A stretch of DNA of 64,000 nucleotides from Sphaerospermopsis torques-reginae ITEP-024 (GCF_019598945.1 NZ_CP080598.1:62001-126000); one strand, 5' to 3'; positions 45,001 to 54,484 are shown, counted from the stretch's first letter. Notes: generated from the letters alone by a model not told the origin. Made by a program: numbers and translations.

Positions 45001-45993
45001 ATGACAATTTTAATAGTCACATATAGCAACGACAATGAAAGTATTCCTTTAGTGATCAAAGCAATTGAAGATCAAGGAGAAACAGCATTTCGGTTTGACA
45101 CTGACAGATATCCTACAGAAGTCAAATTAGATATTTACCAAGGTGATACAGAACGGGTAATGATCACTGATGGGGAAAAGCAACTGGATGTGAGTGAAGT
45201 TTCTGCGGTTTGGTATCGCAGGATGCGCTATGGGGCAAAAATCCCTAACGCGATGGACAAGCAATATAGAGAAGCATCAATTAACGAATCTCGCGCTACT
45301 GTTCGAGCTATGATTGCTAGTCTTCCTGGCTTTCATTTTGATTTGATGTTCAATGTAGAAAGAACTCATCATAAACAACTACAGCTACAAATAGCACGAA
45401 AAATAGGACTGCTTACCCCACGCACTCTGACTACTAATAATCCAGAAGCAGTTAAACAATTTGCCTCGGAATGTCATAAACAAGGTATAGTAACAAAAAT
45501 GCTTTCTTCCTTTGCTATTTTTGGCGAACAGGGAGAGCAGTATTTTGTGTTTACAAGTCCAGTTAAAGATGAGGATTTGCAGAATCTAGAAGGACTGCGT
45601 TTTTGTCCGATGACGTTTCAAGAAAACGTACCCAAGGCGCTAGAGTTGCGAATAACTATTGTAGGACAGCGCGTATTTACAGCAGCAGTAAATTCTCAGA
45701 GTTTTCAAGGAGCTACTTATGATTGGCGTAAACAAGGAAGAACATTAAAAGACGCTTGGCAAGCTTATGATTTACCGCCAGATGTTGAGAAAAAACTACT
45801 GCAATTGATGGCTGAATTTGGTTTAAACTATGGAGCAATTGATATGATTGTTACACCTGATGGAGATTATGTTTTTCTGGAAATTAATCCAGTTGGGGAA
45901 TTTTTCTGGTTAGAAATATTTGCACCACATTTCCCCATTTCTCAGGCGATCGCAGAAATTCTTCTAACTGGTAAAAATCAAAGTAATAGATAA
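45001..45993 (+). CDS. mdnC: ATP-grasp microviridin ligase, MvdD/MdnC type (ester-forming)
   Basis: A 330-residue ATP-grasp ligase, a distant paralogue of its upstream neighbour. It begins TILIVTYSNDNESIPLVIKAIE and FRFDTDRYPTEVKLD, has AVWYRRMRYG, FCPMTFQENVPKALELRITI, and ends with NYGAIDMIVTPDG and FLEINPVGEFFWLE (metal-binding Glu/Asn). This form matches MdnC/MvdD, which binds the PFFARFL leader helix and makes the two omega-ester bonds from core Thr and Ser to Asp and Glu before the amide step. It is cytosolic and should be co-transcribed with the precursor, the other ligase and the transporter, which starts 24 bases later. Confidence 0.87.
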   Translation: MTILIVTYSNDNESIPLVIKAIEDQGETAFRFDTDRYPTEVKLDIYQGDTERVMITDGEKQLDVSEVSAVWYRRMRYGAKIPNAMDKQYREASINESRATVRAMIASLPGFHFDLMFNVERTHHKQLQLQIARKIGLLTPRTLTTNNPEAVKQFASECHKQGIVTKMLSSFAIFGEQGEQYFVFTSPVKDEDLQNLEGLRFCPMTFQENVPKALELRITIVGQRVFTAAVNSQSFQGATYDWRKQGRTLKDAWQAYDLPPDVEKKLLQLMAEFGLNYGAIDMIVTPDGDYVFLEINPVGEFFWLEIFAPHFPISQAIAEILLTGKNQSNR

Positions 45994-46017
45994 GTAATAG
46001 ATATAAATATCGAAATT

Positions 46018-47817
46018 ATGCAAACTCGTAGCGTTACTGATCAAACACCATTTAATCCTTTTGCCACTGCTATACAACTTTGGCGGGATTTGAAATTAGT
46101 TGCTGGTCCTTATTGGTATCCAACAGAGGTAGGAACAAGAGCATTTTCCGAAGTGATTTATTCATGGGGAATGTTTATTCTGTTGCTGATATTAATCACT
46201 TCCGTTGTGGGTATCAATAGTCTTAGTAGTTTCTGGAATCGTTACGTTTTTGATATCGTCATTGAAGAGAAAAACCTAGAAAAGTATCTAGGTACATTAT
46301 GGATATCTGTTATATTTATCGTTGTCACTGTACTTTTAGTAGCATTTTCTAAATATATTAGAAAGAAAATAGCTATGGATTGGTACAAGTGGTTGAATAA
46401 TCATATTTTAACTAAATATTTGAGCAATCAAGCCTATTATAAAATCAATTTTAAGTCTAAAATTACTAATCCAGATCAACGCATAGCCCAAGAAATTGAA
46501 CCTATTACCATCAATGCGTTGAGATTTTCCACTACTTTTATAGAAAAATTCATGGATATGATTGCTGCTGTAATCATTCTTTGGACTATTTCTTCACAAG
46601 TGGCAATTTATCTCATCGTTTATACAATTGTCGGTAATATATTGGCGATTTTTTTAAGTCAAGAATTAGCGAAAATTAATCGAGAAGAACTAGCATTTAA
46701 AGCCGATTTTAATTATTGTCTAACTCATGTGAGAAATCATGCAGAATCAATTGCTTTTTTCCAAGGAGAAACCGAAGAATTAAATATTATTAAACGTAGA
46801 TTTGAGAATGTGCTGAAAAATTCAGAACGGAGGCTAAATTGGGAAAGAGGGCAAGATATTTTTAACAGTGCTTATCAGTCAGCAATTAGTTTATTTTCTA
46901 TGTTTACTCTGACACCTTTATTTATTCAAGATCAGATTAATTATGGAGAAATTAGCCAAGCTACATTTTGTAGTTTTATGTTTTCCAATGCTTTAGGTGT
47001 ATTAATAGCTGAATTTGGTAACTCAGGCAGATTTTCTAGTTATGTCCAAAGGTTAGCGGAATTTTCAGATGCGTTAGCATCGGTAAGCAAAAAACCTGAG
47101 AACTTGGGTACTTTTGGTACTATTAAAGTCCTAGAAGAACCCCGTCTAGGGTTTGAGGATTTTACTTTAAAAACACCCAATTATGAACAAGTGATAGTTG
47201 AAGATTTATCATTATCTGTTCCCCCAGGAGAAGGGTTATTAATAGTTGGTGCTAGTGGTAGGGGTAAAAGTTCTTTGTTGAGAGCGATCGCAGGTTTATG
47301 GAATGCAGGAAGTGGTAGGTTAGTTAGACCTGCATTAAAGGAAATGTTATTTCTTCCCCAACGTCCTTATATAATTTTAGGAACTCTACGTCAACAACTA
47401 CTTTATCCGCATTCAGATCGGGAAATGAGCGATCACCAACTAGAAGAAATTCTGCATCAAGTGAATTTACAAAACCTGCTCACCCGCGTCAAGAGTTTTG
47501 ATACAGAAGTGGCTTGGGAGAATATTTTATCATTAGGAGAACAGCAACGTTTAGCTTTTGCTAGATTATTAATTTCTTTGCCTAGCTTTACTATTTTAGA
47601 TGAAGCGACCAGTGCTTTAGATTTAAAAAACGAAGAAAATTTATATTCTCAATTACAAGCTACAAACACAACTTTTATTAGTGTGGGACATCGAGAAAGT
47701 TTATTTGCTTATCATCAATGGGTACTAGAACTTACAGAAAATAATCATTGGCAACTCTTATCAATTGCAGATTATAAGCGCCAAAAATCAATTTCTCTAA
47801 CTACTTCATCAAGATAA
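46018..47817 (+). CDS. mdnE: SbmA/BacA-like ABC transporter of the microviridin operon
   Basis: A 599-residue permease-ATPase fusion. Six predicted membrane segments lie in about 40-370, and the ATPase at about 390-590 has GASGRGKSS, LSLGEQQRLAFARLL and FTILDEATSALD. Long stretches match the transporter at 40604 (PYWYPT, RNHAESIAFFQGE, NYEQVIVEDLSLSV, LPQRPYIILGTLR). It has no repeat extension and no C39 leader-peptidase domain, so leader removal must come from elsewhere. It starts 24 bases after the second ligase gene, so it is the operon's likely microviridin exporter (MdnE/MvdA role). The gene name is by role and context, with moderate certainty. Confidence 0.83.
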   Translation: MQTRSVTDQTPFNPFATAIQLWRDLKLVAGPYWYPTEVGTRAFSEVIYSWGMFILLLILITSVVGINSLSSFWNRYVFDIVIEEKNLEKYLGTLWISVIFIVVTVLLVAFSKYIRKKIAMDWYKWLNNHILTKYLSNQAYYKINFKSKITNPDQRIAQEIEPITINALRFSTTFIEKFMDMIAAVIILWTISSQVAIYLIVYTIVGNILAIFLSQELAKINREELAFKADFNYCLTHVRNHAESIAFFQGETEELNIIKRRFENVLKNSERRLNWERGQDIFNSAYQSAISLFSMFTLTPLFIQDQINYGEISQATFCSFMFSNALGVLIAEFGNSGRFSSYVQRLAEFSDALASVSKKPENLGTFGTIKVLEEPRLGFEDFTLKTPNYEQVIVEDLSLSVPPGEGLLIVGASGRGKSSLLRAIAGLWNAGSGRLVRPALKEMLFLPQRPYIILGTLRQQLLYPHSDREMSDHQLEEILHQVNLQNLLTRVKSFDTEVAWENILSLGEQQRLAFARLLISLPSFTILDEATSALDLKNEENLYSQLQATNTTFISVGHRESLFAYHQWVLELTENNHWQLLSIADYKRQKSISLTTSSR

Positions 47818-47928
47818 GCTGTTGTGCATTTAATTTGTATAAGTGGAACAGGCATCTTGCCCGCTAAATGTCTAATTTATCTCTTTGGAAACTGCTGTAA
47901 ATTTGGAAAATAACTGAAAATAAAACTT

Positions 47929-49593
47929 ATGCTCACCCAAAAGCCAAAACAATTTATTAATTATAAAAGCATCAAAATTTATGAAAGAACCTATCAATTA
48001 CCAGTTCTAAAAAATCCTGCTGTAAAAACACTACAAAAGAAAATTCGTGAACGTCAAAAATTAATTAAAGAAGGTGTTCGTTATCATTATATTGCTGGAA
48101 TAATTAAACGTAAAACAGCAATTACTCAAGGGGAAATTTTAGCAGAAATTCAATTATTTATCATAGATTATAATCAGATTATTGATTTTCTGGAAAATTA
48201 TCAGGAAAGTTATCAGGGTTTTTTGTTAACGTTGATGGATAATTTAAAGAAATTATTTCAAGCAAAATATTTAGAAATCAGAAATCTCGAAGATGCCAGA
48301 AGTAAATTAGAACTAAAAAATCAACAAAATCCGCGGATCTTAAATGAACTCAGATGGGAGAAAAAAGAAAATTTTAAAGCTGTTATCATCTTGAGTAATG
48401 CTTATTTATTAACTTTAGAGAAAATTAAATTAATTAGTGAAGGTATTAGTAAACTGGCAGAAGACACTAAGAATCAAAGACAAATTGTACAACAAATAGT
48501 TAAAGATTTAGCAGTATATCAAGAAATCTACGAGTATCAACAAAAAGCTTATAAAATTCGTCAAGAAATAGCTAAACTTGCCCATAATGCCATTAATTTT
48601 GAAGATTCTATTCAAGATTATTTTAGTCCTTTTCAATCTTTAATAGATGAAGTGATGAAAGTAGATGAATATTTTTATGCAACTGTGGGAGATATTAAAA
48701 ATCTAGGGGAAAATATTTTAAATTATCAGTCCAATTTATTTACAACCGAAGACAATGAAGCCTTTTCTCAAACTTTTCTTGATTTTATGGTAAAAAGTTA
48801 TGAGAAAAATTCTCGATTAAAAGATGTCTTAATTCAATCTCAATTATTAAATTGGCAAAGCCCAAATTTTGATACCAGTGAAAATGGCTTATTCTTGGGT
48901 CAAGGTATTGATTTAATCTCAAATTATATATCTCAACAAATATCTCAACAAATCCAAACTCTAGACAAAGCAGAAGTAAATCTTGTCTCTACATCATCTC
49001 TAGTTACGACTCAAAAGACAGAATTAATGGAAGTAGCTAATAATCAGATTAGTTCCCAACCAGAATTTTTGATAAATCAAAATATTGACTATACAAAATT
49101 GCGGGATCTGCTGGCAGAAAATAAATGGCAAGAAGCAGATATTGAAACTGCTAAATTAATGCTTAAAGTTATGCAAAAAAATTACTGGAATGAAGTTTAT
49201 CAAGAAGATATTGAGAACTTTCCTTGTCAAGACCTGCATATTATTGACCGACTTTGGGAACAATACAGTTATGGTTATTTTGGGTTTAAAATTCAACAAA
49301 CAATCTGGAGTGAAATGGGTGGTCAAATAGACTATGAAACAGAAAAGAAATTAGGCGATCGCCTGGGTTGGCGCAAAGATGGAAAATGGTTAGATTATGA
49401 AGATTTAACTTTTCAATTATCTCCAATGACACCGATGGGACACCTACCAGCTAAATGGTTACACTATGAACCAAACAACCTCAAATTATCCTCATCATCA
49501 TCTACAGAAAACCAGTCAATGGCAGCTTGGCGGGTAAAATCTTGGTTAATTTGGCAGATGCACTTATTCTTTTCTCGTGTCAAAATTTGTTAA
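47929..49593 (+). CDS. Coiled-coil protein with C-terminal GUN4 domain
   Basis: A 554-residue protein. Residues about 30-330 are long charged helices (KTLQKKIRERQKLIKEG, ARSKLELKNQQNPRILNEL) consistent with coiled coils. A linker of about 50 residues leads to a GUN4 domain at about 386-520: YTKLRDLLAENKWQEAD, then LHIIDRLWEQYSYGYFGF, IWSEMGG, GWRKDGKWLDYEDLTF and GHLPAKW. GUN4 domains bind Mg-porphyrins in chlorophyll synthesis, but many cyanobacterial proteins fuse GUN4 to signalling or unknown regions. There is no transmembrane helix. It starts 112 bases after the microviridin transporter on the same strand and may be the last operon gene. Its role there is unknown. Confidence 0.8.
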   Translation: MLTQKPKQFINYKSIKIYERTYQLPVLKNPAVKTLQKKIRERQKLIKEGVRYHYIAGIIKRKTAITQGEILAEIQLFIIDYNQIIDFLENYQESYQGFLLTLMDNLKKLFQAKYLEIRNLEDARSKLELKNQQNPRILNELRWEKKENFKAVIILSNAYLLTLEKIKLISEGISKLAEDTKNQRQIVQQIVKDLAVYQEIYEYQQKAYKIRQEIAKLAHNAINFEDSIQDYFSPFQSLIDEVMKVDEYFYATVGDIKNLGENILNYQSNLFTTEDNEAFSQTFLDFMVKSYEKNSRLKDVLIQSQLLNWQSPNFDTSENGLFLGQGIDLISNYISQQISQQIQTLDKAEVNLVSTSSLVTTQKTELMEVANNQISSQPEFLINQNIDYTKLRDLLAENKWQEADIETAKLMLKVMQKNYWNEVYQEDIENFPCQDLHIIDRLWEQYSYGYFGFKIQQTIWSEMGGQIDYETEKKLGDRLGWRKDGKWLDYEDLTFQLSPMTPMGHLPAKWLHYEPNNLKLSSSSSTENQSMAAWRVKSWLIWQMHLFFSRVKIC

Positions 49594-49687
49594 ATAAAAA
49601 CAAGGTTCGATTATTCCTAAATCAATAATTCCTCATCAACTAGACTGGTAACTGTTAATATTATTTACCAATATATTATCAATCTTG

Positions 49688-49710
49688 TGGGGTGGGTATC
49701 CTGCCCGCCC
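49688..49710. repeat. GGGTATCCTGCCCGCCC-type dispersed repeat
   Basis: A copy of a dispersed cyanobacterial spacer motif (GGGTGGGTATCCTGCCCGCC). A related degenerate copy, CAGGCATCTTGCCCGC, lies near 47849-47864 before the GUN4 gene. Confidence 0.5.
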
Positions 49711-49781
49711 ATAGTGTACTTCACTCACATAAAATAAACTAGAATTTATATAGCATAAATAGGATTTTTGCAGGATTTTTT

Positions 49782-50291
49782 ATGACTACATCTTCAACAT
49801 TAAAACAATTAAAAGCAGAATTGATCACACCAGAAAACTTCCAACCCTATGGACAGGTAATATGTGCAAGTAAAGATGGTAAAAGTTTCGATTCCGAAGA
49901 CGCACAATTAAACTTACAAAACGGTATTCCGCGTTTTTATATCATGCGTTTGCATAATAAAGGAACAAAGTTTCATAAAATTACCCGTCATGCCCAATGT
50001 ACTCAATGTTTAGGTTCTTTAGAAGGAAAAGACTGGTTTATGGCAGTTTGTCCACCCAAGAATGAAATTAATGAACCTATATTAGAAAAACTCGCCGCTT
50101 TTCGGATTCCGGGAAATTGTTTTATTAAATTAGAAGTAGGAACTTGGCACGCTGGACCATATTTTGAGCATCAGTTTGTAGACTTTTATAATTTAGAATT
50201 AAGTGATACGAATGTAGTAGATCATTTCACCCATGATTTTCTCAAAAGTCATCAGTTAGAATTTGAAATTGTTTCAACAATGGACAATTAA
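49782..50291 (+). CDS. AllA-like ureidoglycolate lyase family protein
   Basis: A 169-residue cupin of the ureidoglycolate lyase family. It begins LKAELITPENFQPYGQVI, has FHKITRHAQCTQCLGSLEG and FMAVCPP, and ends VGTWHAGPYFE then FVDFYNLEL, matching the family's conserved His/Gly pattern. AllA releases glyoxylate from ureidoglycolate in purine breakdown. No other purine-catabolism gene is nearby, so the substrate is uncertain. The stop codon is supplied by an ATGGACAATTAACA-type repeat: the last codons ATG GAC AAT TAA lie inside it. It converges with the ABC exporter gene; the spacer is 83 bases. Confidence 0.78.
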   Translation: MTTSSTLKQLKAELITPENFQPYGQVICASKDGKSFDSEDAQLNLQNGIPRFYIMRLHNKGTKFHKITRHAQCTQCLGSLEGKDWFMAVCPPKNEINEPILEKLAAFRIPGNCFIKLEVGTWHAGPYFEHQFVDFYNLELSDTNVVDHFTHDFLKSHQLEFEIVSTMDN

Positions 50292-50374
50292 CAATGGATA
50301 ATTGACAATTTCCTCAGTAGAAAAAATTTTCTCTTTTCTTCTTAAATTGTCAATTATCAATTATCAATTACCAT

Positions 50375-52255
50375 CTATGTTCCCAACATTTGTAAATTAT
50401 GCAAAGTTGAATAAAGTCCACCTTGGGCTATTAATTGTTCATGATTTCCTTGTTCAATTAATTCTCCCCGCTTCAATACAAAAATTCGGTCTACATTCCT
50501 AATAGTTGACAAACGGTGAGCAATAATAATTGCCGTGCGTTTGATTAAAAGTTGATTTAATGCTTGTTGAATTAACGCTTCTGTTCCCACATCTAAATTA
50601 GCTGTAGCTTCATCTAATACCAAAATTTGCGGGTTACGAATAGCAGCCCGCGCAAAGGCTAAAAGCTGTTTTTCTCCACTAGAAATATTTGTTCCTCTTT
50701 CTCTTAATTGGGTATCATATCCTTGAGGTAATTGGTGAATAAAATCAGCAACATTCGTTTTTTGTGCTGCTTGTTCAATTTCTTCAAAGGTGTAACTATC
50801 CCCTAAAGTAATATTACTTTTTACATCACCAGCAAACAAAAAAGCCTCTTGCAAAATTACCGCCATATAACGCCGCAGTTCTGCTTGTGGTATTTCCCGA
50901 ATATCAATACCATCAATCAAAATACGTCCTTTTGTGGGTTCATAAAGCCGACATAACAGCCGGATAATTGAACTTTTACCCGCCCCTGTGGGTCCGACTA
51001 AAGCGATTTTTTCCCCTGGATGAATGATAAAATCTAAATTTTTAATGACATAATCATCATCTTTATAAGCAAACCAAACATTTTCAAATCTAATTTCTCC
51101 CAGTTCAGGTGATTTGGTAAAATTCTGTAATTCTAAATCTCTAATTATCTCATCTATATAACCAAATTGATTATCTAAAATTGAGAATCGGGGATTGCTT
51201 TTATCTTTGATTTCTATGGGTTCATCTAACAAATTAACAACTCTTTCAATAGCAGTAAAACCAGATTGAATAGTTGTAAATTTCTCAGCAAAGTTTTGCA
51301 GAGGAAAAAATAATTTTTGCCCATATAAAACAAATGCAGATAAAATACCAAAGCTTAGATTATCCCGTAAAATTAATAAACTACCTACCCACAATACACC
51401 AGCAATAGCAATTAAACTAACCCATTCTAAAGTAGCGGAAACAGAAGAATCATACCAAATGCTAGTATCAACTTCTGCGACATATTTTTTATTAGTCTCT
51501 CTAAATAATTCTGCGTTAAATTTTTCTCTGCGAAATAACTGTACTACATTTACACCAACAATATTTTCTTGCAGTTGGGAATTGAGTTTTGATAGTTCTT
51601 CTCTAGTTTTATAGTTGGCTTGACGATATTGTTTTTGAAAGTAAATAATTAACCAGGAAATTGGTAACAATATTAGTAGTAATAGAATCGCTAGTTGCCA
51701 TTGGATAGAAAACATAAAACCAATAATTAGCAACATAGAAAATAAATCAGCAAAAATGCCGACAGCACCAGTAGCAAAGACATCTCCTAAACTTTCAACA
51801 TCGCTGGTTATTCTAGTAATTAGTTTACCTACAGGTGTGCGATCAAAATATTTAACTGCTAATGATGTCACATGATGAAATAAGTCTTTACGAATTTCTG
51901 CTGTTATTTTCTGTCCTAATTTCTGTACTAAATAACCCTGATATCCTGTAAGCAATAACTTGATAATAATTGTAATCAAGAATAATCCTTGAATGATAGT
52001 TAAACCTTCATATAAAGAACGATTTTTGATAAATTCATAAACACTGGGTTCTTGACGAATTAAAGATATTGCTTGTCCAATTAATAACGGTTGAACAGAG
52101 TTAGCAATACCAAGAGGTATGAGCAAAAACATTGATACTGCTAATAAACCCACGCTACGGCGACCATAAGGTAATAAACGCAAAAATAACCGCCAGTCAT
52201 TTTGATTTTGGCGGGATTTTTCTGGAGATTTCTTTTTATTTGGATAGATGCTCAT
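50375..52255 (-). CDS. ABC exporter, MsbA-like permease-ATPase
   Basis: A 626-residue half-transporter. Six membrane helices lie in about 30-330 (RTPVGKLITRITSDVESLGDV is the typical intracellular loop). The ATPase at about 380-615 has GPTGAGKSSIIRLL (Walker A), ISSGEKQLLAFARA (signature), ILVLDEATANLD (Walker B) and the H-loop IIAHRLSTI. This is the lipid/multidrug exporter architecture, distinct from the BacA-like pair. No substrate-specific feature is visible. The gene sits downstream of gor on the same strand, separated by a heptamer-repeat spacer, and may be independent of it. Confidence 0.88.
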   Translation of the reverse strand: MSIYPNKKKSPEKSRQNQNDWRLFLRLLPYGRRSVGLLAVSMFLLIPLGIANSVQPLLIGQAISLIRQEPSVYEFIKNRSLYEGLTIIQGLFLITIIIKLLLTGYQGYLVQKLGQKITAEIRKDLFHHVTSLAVKYFDRTPVGKLITRITSDVESLGDVFATGAVGIFADLFSMLLIIGFMFSIQWQLAILLLLILLPISWLIIYFQKQYRQANYKTREELSKLNSQLQENIVGVNVVQLFRREKFNAELFRETNKKYVAEVDTSIWYDSSVSATLEWVSLIAIAGVLWVGSLLILRDNLSFGILSAFVLYGQKLFFPLQNFAEKFTTIQSGFTAIERVVNLLDEPIEIKDKSNPRFSILDNQFGYIDEIIRDLELQNFTKSPELGEIRFENVWFAYKDDDYVIKNLDFIIHPGEKIALVGPTGAGKSSIIRLLCRLYEPTKGRILIDGIDIREIPQAELRRYMAVILQEAFLFAGDVKSNITLGDSYTFEEIEQAAQKTNVADFIHQLPQGYDTQLRERGTNISSGEKQLLAFARAAIRNPQILVLDEATANLDVGTEALIQQALNQLLIKRTAIIIAHRLSTIRNVDRIFVLKRGELIEQGNHEQLIAQGGLYSTLHNLQMLGT

Positions 52256-52331
52256 GTTATCAATTATCAGCTATCAGCTATCAATTATCAATTATCAATT
52301 ATCAGTTATCAGTGATAACTGACAACTGACA
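52256..52331. repeat. TCAATTA/TCAGCTA heptamer spacer
   Basis: Nearly the whole gap between gor and the ABC gene is made of TCAATTA, TCAGCTA and TCAGTTA-type heptamers. Confidence 0.85.
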
Positions 52332-53684
52332 TTATCTCATGGTAACAAACTCTTCTGCTGAACTCGGATGAATACCGACTGTAGCATCAAAGTTAGCTTT
52401 GGTTGCACCCATTTTAATGGCGATCGCCACTCCTTGAATAATTTCCGCCGCATTTGTACCTACCATGTGCGCCCCTAATACCTTATCAGTATTTTGATCA
52501 ACCACTAATTTCATCATAGTTTTTTCTTCTTTACCCGCTAAAGTATAGTACATGGGACGGAAACGAGAGCGATAAATTTTTACTGTATCACCATATTTTT
52601 CTCGCGCTTCGGCTTCAGTTAAACCCACTGTAGCCGCTTCTGGTGTGGTAAAAATAGCAGTAGGCACATTTTCATAACTCATGGTGCGAGACTTACCACG
52701 AAACACCGTATCAGCAAAAGCTCTACCTTCATTAATTGCCACAGGTGTTAAATTAATATTATCCGTACAATCTCCCACCGCATAAATATTTTCTTCATCT
52801 GTGCGGCTATATTTATCAACTACAATTGCCCCATTTTTCAGTTGAATCTTAGTATTTTCTAAACCCAAGTTTTGAGTATTTGGTTTTCTTCCTAACGCTG
52901 CTAAACTCACCGCATCCACAACAACAGTATCCTCAGACTCGCCATCTTTGCGAACTTTGACTTTGATTCCTTCTGCGTCTTTTTCAAAGCCAATTATTTG
53001 AGTATGATTGAGAATTTTTACCCCGTGGTTGATCATTCCTTGTTGAATTTCACTTCGCAAATCATCATCAAACCCACGCAAAATCATATCCGCACGAGTG
53101 ATCTGAGTAACTTCTGTTCCCAGTCCATTCATGATACAAGCAAATTCTGAACCAATATAACCACCACCTAAAATTACCATTCTTTTTGGTTGTGTTTTCA
53201 GGTGAAAAATCTCATCAGATGTAATAGCATTTTCAATTCCAGGAATATCCGGTTTTGTTGGCTTTCCACCCACAGCAATTAATATTTTATCTGCTGTAAC
53301 TGTTCTTTCACCTACTACAATTGTATGATTATCAACTAATTTTCCATATCCTTGTAAAATCTCAACTTGGGAATTATCCAGCATTCTTTGATAAATTCCA
53401 TTCAGACGATCTACCTCATTATTAACTGCGGTAATCATCTTTTCCCAATCTAGAGAACTTTTAACAGCACTCCAACCATAGCCTACAGCATCAGTAAATA
53501 ATTCGGGAAAATGAGAAGCATAAACCATGAGTTTTTTAGGCACACAACCACGGTTTACACAAGTTCCACCCAGTCTATCAAACTCGGCAATTCCTACTTT
53601 CGCACCATATTCCGCAGCCCTTCTTGCAGTCGCAATACCACCAGAACCAGCACCAATTACAAATAAGTCAAATTCGTAGGTCAT
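52332..53684 (-). CDS. gor: Glutathione reductase
   Basis: A 450-residue FAD/NADPH disulfide oxidoreductase. The FAD dinucleotide fold is at the N-terminus (VIGAGSGGIATARRAAEYG). The redox pair Cys42-Cys47 lies in GGTCVNRGCVPKKL, the NADPH fold in ILGGGYIGSEFA, the second FAD motif in NIYAVGDCTD, and the catalytic His-Glu region in GIHPSSAEEFVTMR at the C-terminus. Length and motifs match glutathione reductase, which regenerates GSH from GSSG with NADPH. The neighbouring peroxiredoxin and PerR-like regulator fit an oxidative-stress block. The start has only a weak ribosome-binding site. Confidence 0.92.
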   Translation of the reverse strand: MTYEFDLFVIGAGSGGIATARRAAEYGAKVGIAEFDRLGGTCVNRGCVPKKLMVYASHFPELFTDAVGYGWSAVKSSLDWEKMITAVNNEVDRLNGIYQRMLDNSQVEILQGYGKLVDNHTIVVGERTVTADKILIAVGGKPTKPDIPGIENAITSDEIFHLKTQPKRMVILGGGYIGSEFACIMNGLGTEVTQITRADMILRGFDDDLRSEIQQGMINHGVKILNHTQIIGFEKDAEGIKVKVRKDGESEDTVVVDAVSLAALGRKPNTQNLGLENTKIQLKNGAIVVDKYSRTDEENIYAVGDCTDNINLTPVAINEGRAFADTVFRGKSRTMSYENVPTAIFTTPEAATVGLTEAEAREKYGDTVKIYRSRFRPMYYTLAGKEEKTMMKLVVDQNTDKVLGAHMVGTNAAEIIQGVAIAIKMGATKANFDATVGIHPSSAEEFVTMR

Positions 53685-53689
53685 ATCAA

Positions 53690-53810
53690 TTTTAGATTTT
53701 GGATTTTAGATTTTAGATTTTAGTTATTAGTCATTAGTTATTAGTGATTAGTCATTAGTTATTAGTTATTTTTACCAATCACCAATCACCAATCACCAAT
53801 TACCAATCAA
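53690..53810. repeat. Heptamer-repeat spacer
   Basis: The gap between prx and gor consists of TTTTAGA, TTAGTTA/TTAGTCA and CCAATCA-type heptamers. It probably prevents tight co-transcription, but no terminator hairpin is clear. Confidence 0.85.
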
Positions 53811-54344
53811 CTATTTCACACTTTTGAGGTAATTTAACATGGTGTCTGCATCTGACACTTCAAAAGGATCGGTAGGACAATTATCGCTGTAACCAGGCTC
53901 AACAAACATTTTTTCAATTTTACGGTCATTTACTACCATTGAGTAGCGCCAAGACCGCATTCCAAAACCTAAGTTAGCTTTATCTACTAACATTCCCATT
54001 TTACGAGTAAATTCGCCATTGCCATCGGGTAACAAGAAAACATTGTTCGCACCTTGTTGTTTACCCCATTGGAACATCACAAAGGCATCATTTACAGATA
54101 TACAAATTATTTCATCAACTCCCAAAGCTTTAAATTCGTTATAGAGTGCTTCGTAGCGGGGTAGGTGGGAGGTGGAACAAGTGGGAGTAAACGCACCAGG
54201 TAATGAGAATACTACTACACGCTTACCAGCAAACAGTTCTTCAGTGGTGCGATCTTGCCAACGGAAGGGGTTGGGTCCACCAATGGACTCATCACGAACA
54301 CGGGTTTTAAAAACAACGTTAGGAACAGTTTCGATTACAGCCAT
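53811..54344 (-). CDS. Type II (Prx5-like) peroxiredoxin
   Basis: A 177-residue peroxiredoxin. The peroxidatic Cys56 lies in [15 protein letters not shown], and FMVMFQWG-like and [13 protein letters not shown] segments are typical of PrxII/Prx5. A second Cys near 156 (DNCPTDPF) could be the resolving Cys. No glutaredoxin domain is fused. It reduces peroxides with thiol donors in the cytosol. AAGAGG is 5-6 bases before ATG. It is divergent from a Fur-family gene with a 188-base shared spacer. The same pairing occurs in Synechocystis (sll1621 with slr1738/PerR), so PerR control is likely. Confidence 0.9.
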   Translation of the reverse strand: MAVIETVPNVVFKTRVRDESIGGPNPFRWQDRTTEELFAGKRVVVFSLPGAFTPTCSTSHLPRYEALYNEFKALGVDEIICISVNDAFVMFQWGKQQGANNVFLLPDGNGEFTRKMGMLVDKANLGFGMRSWRYSMVVNDRKIEKMFVEPGYSDNCPTDPFEVSDADTMLNYLKSVK

Positions 54345-54470
54345 GTTGACCTCTTGATGTTTTGATGTGTGAAATTGTGTTTGCTTTTTGTCTCTATCTC
54401 AGAATAATTCTGATTTAATAAAAGTTCAATAGTTATAAATACTTAATTTTGAGAAAGAGTAACATATACT

Positions 54471-54484
54471 ATTAATTCATTAAT
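54471..54484. promoter_or_regulatory. Candidate PerR/Fur operator between prx and perR
   Basis: ATTAATTCATTAAT is a near-palindromic AT-rich 14-mer in the divergent spacer, close in character to Fur/PerR boxes. A TATAAT at about 54494-54499 could be the -10 of the regulator gene. Assignment is by eye and position only. Confidence 0.4.
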
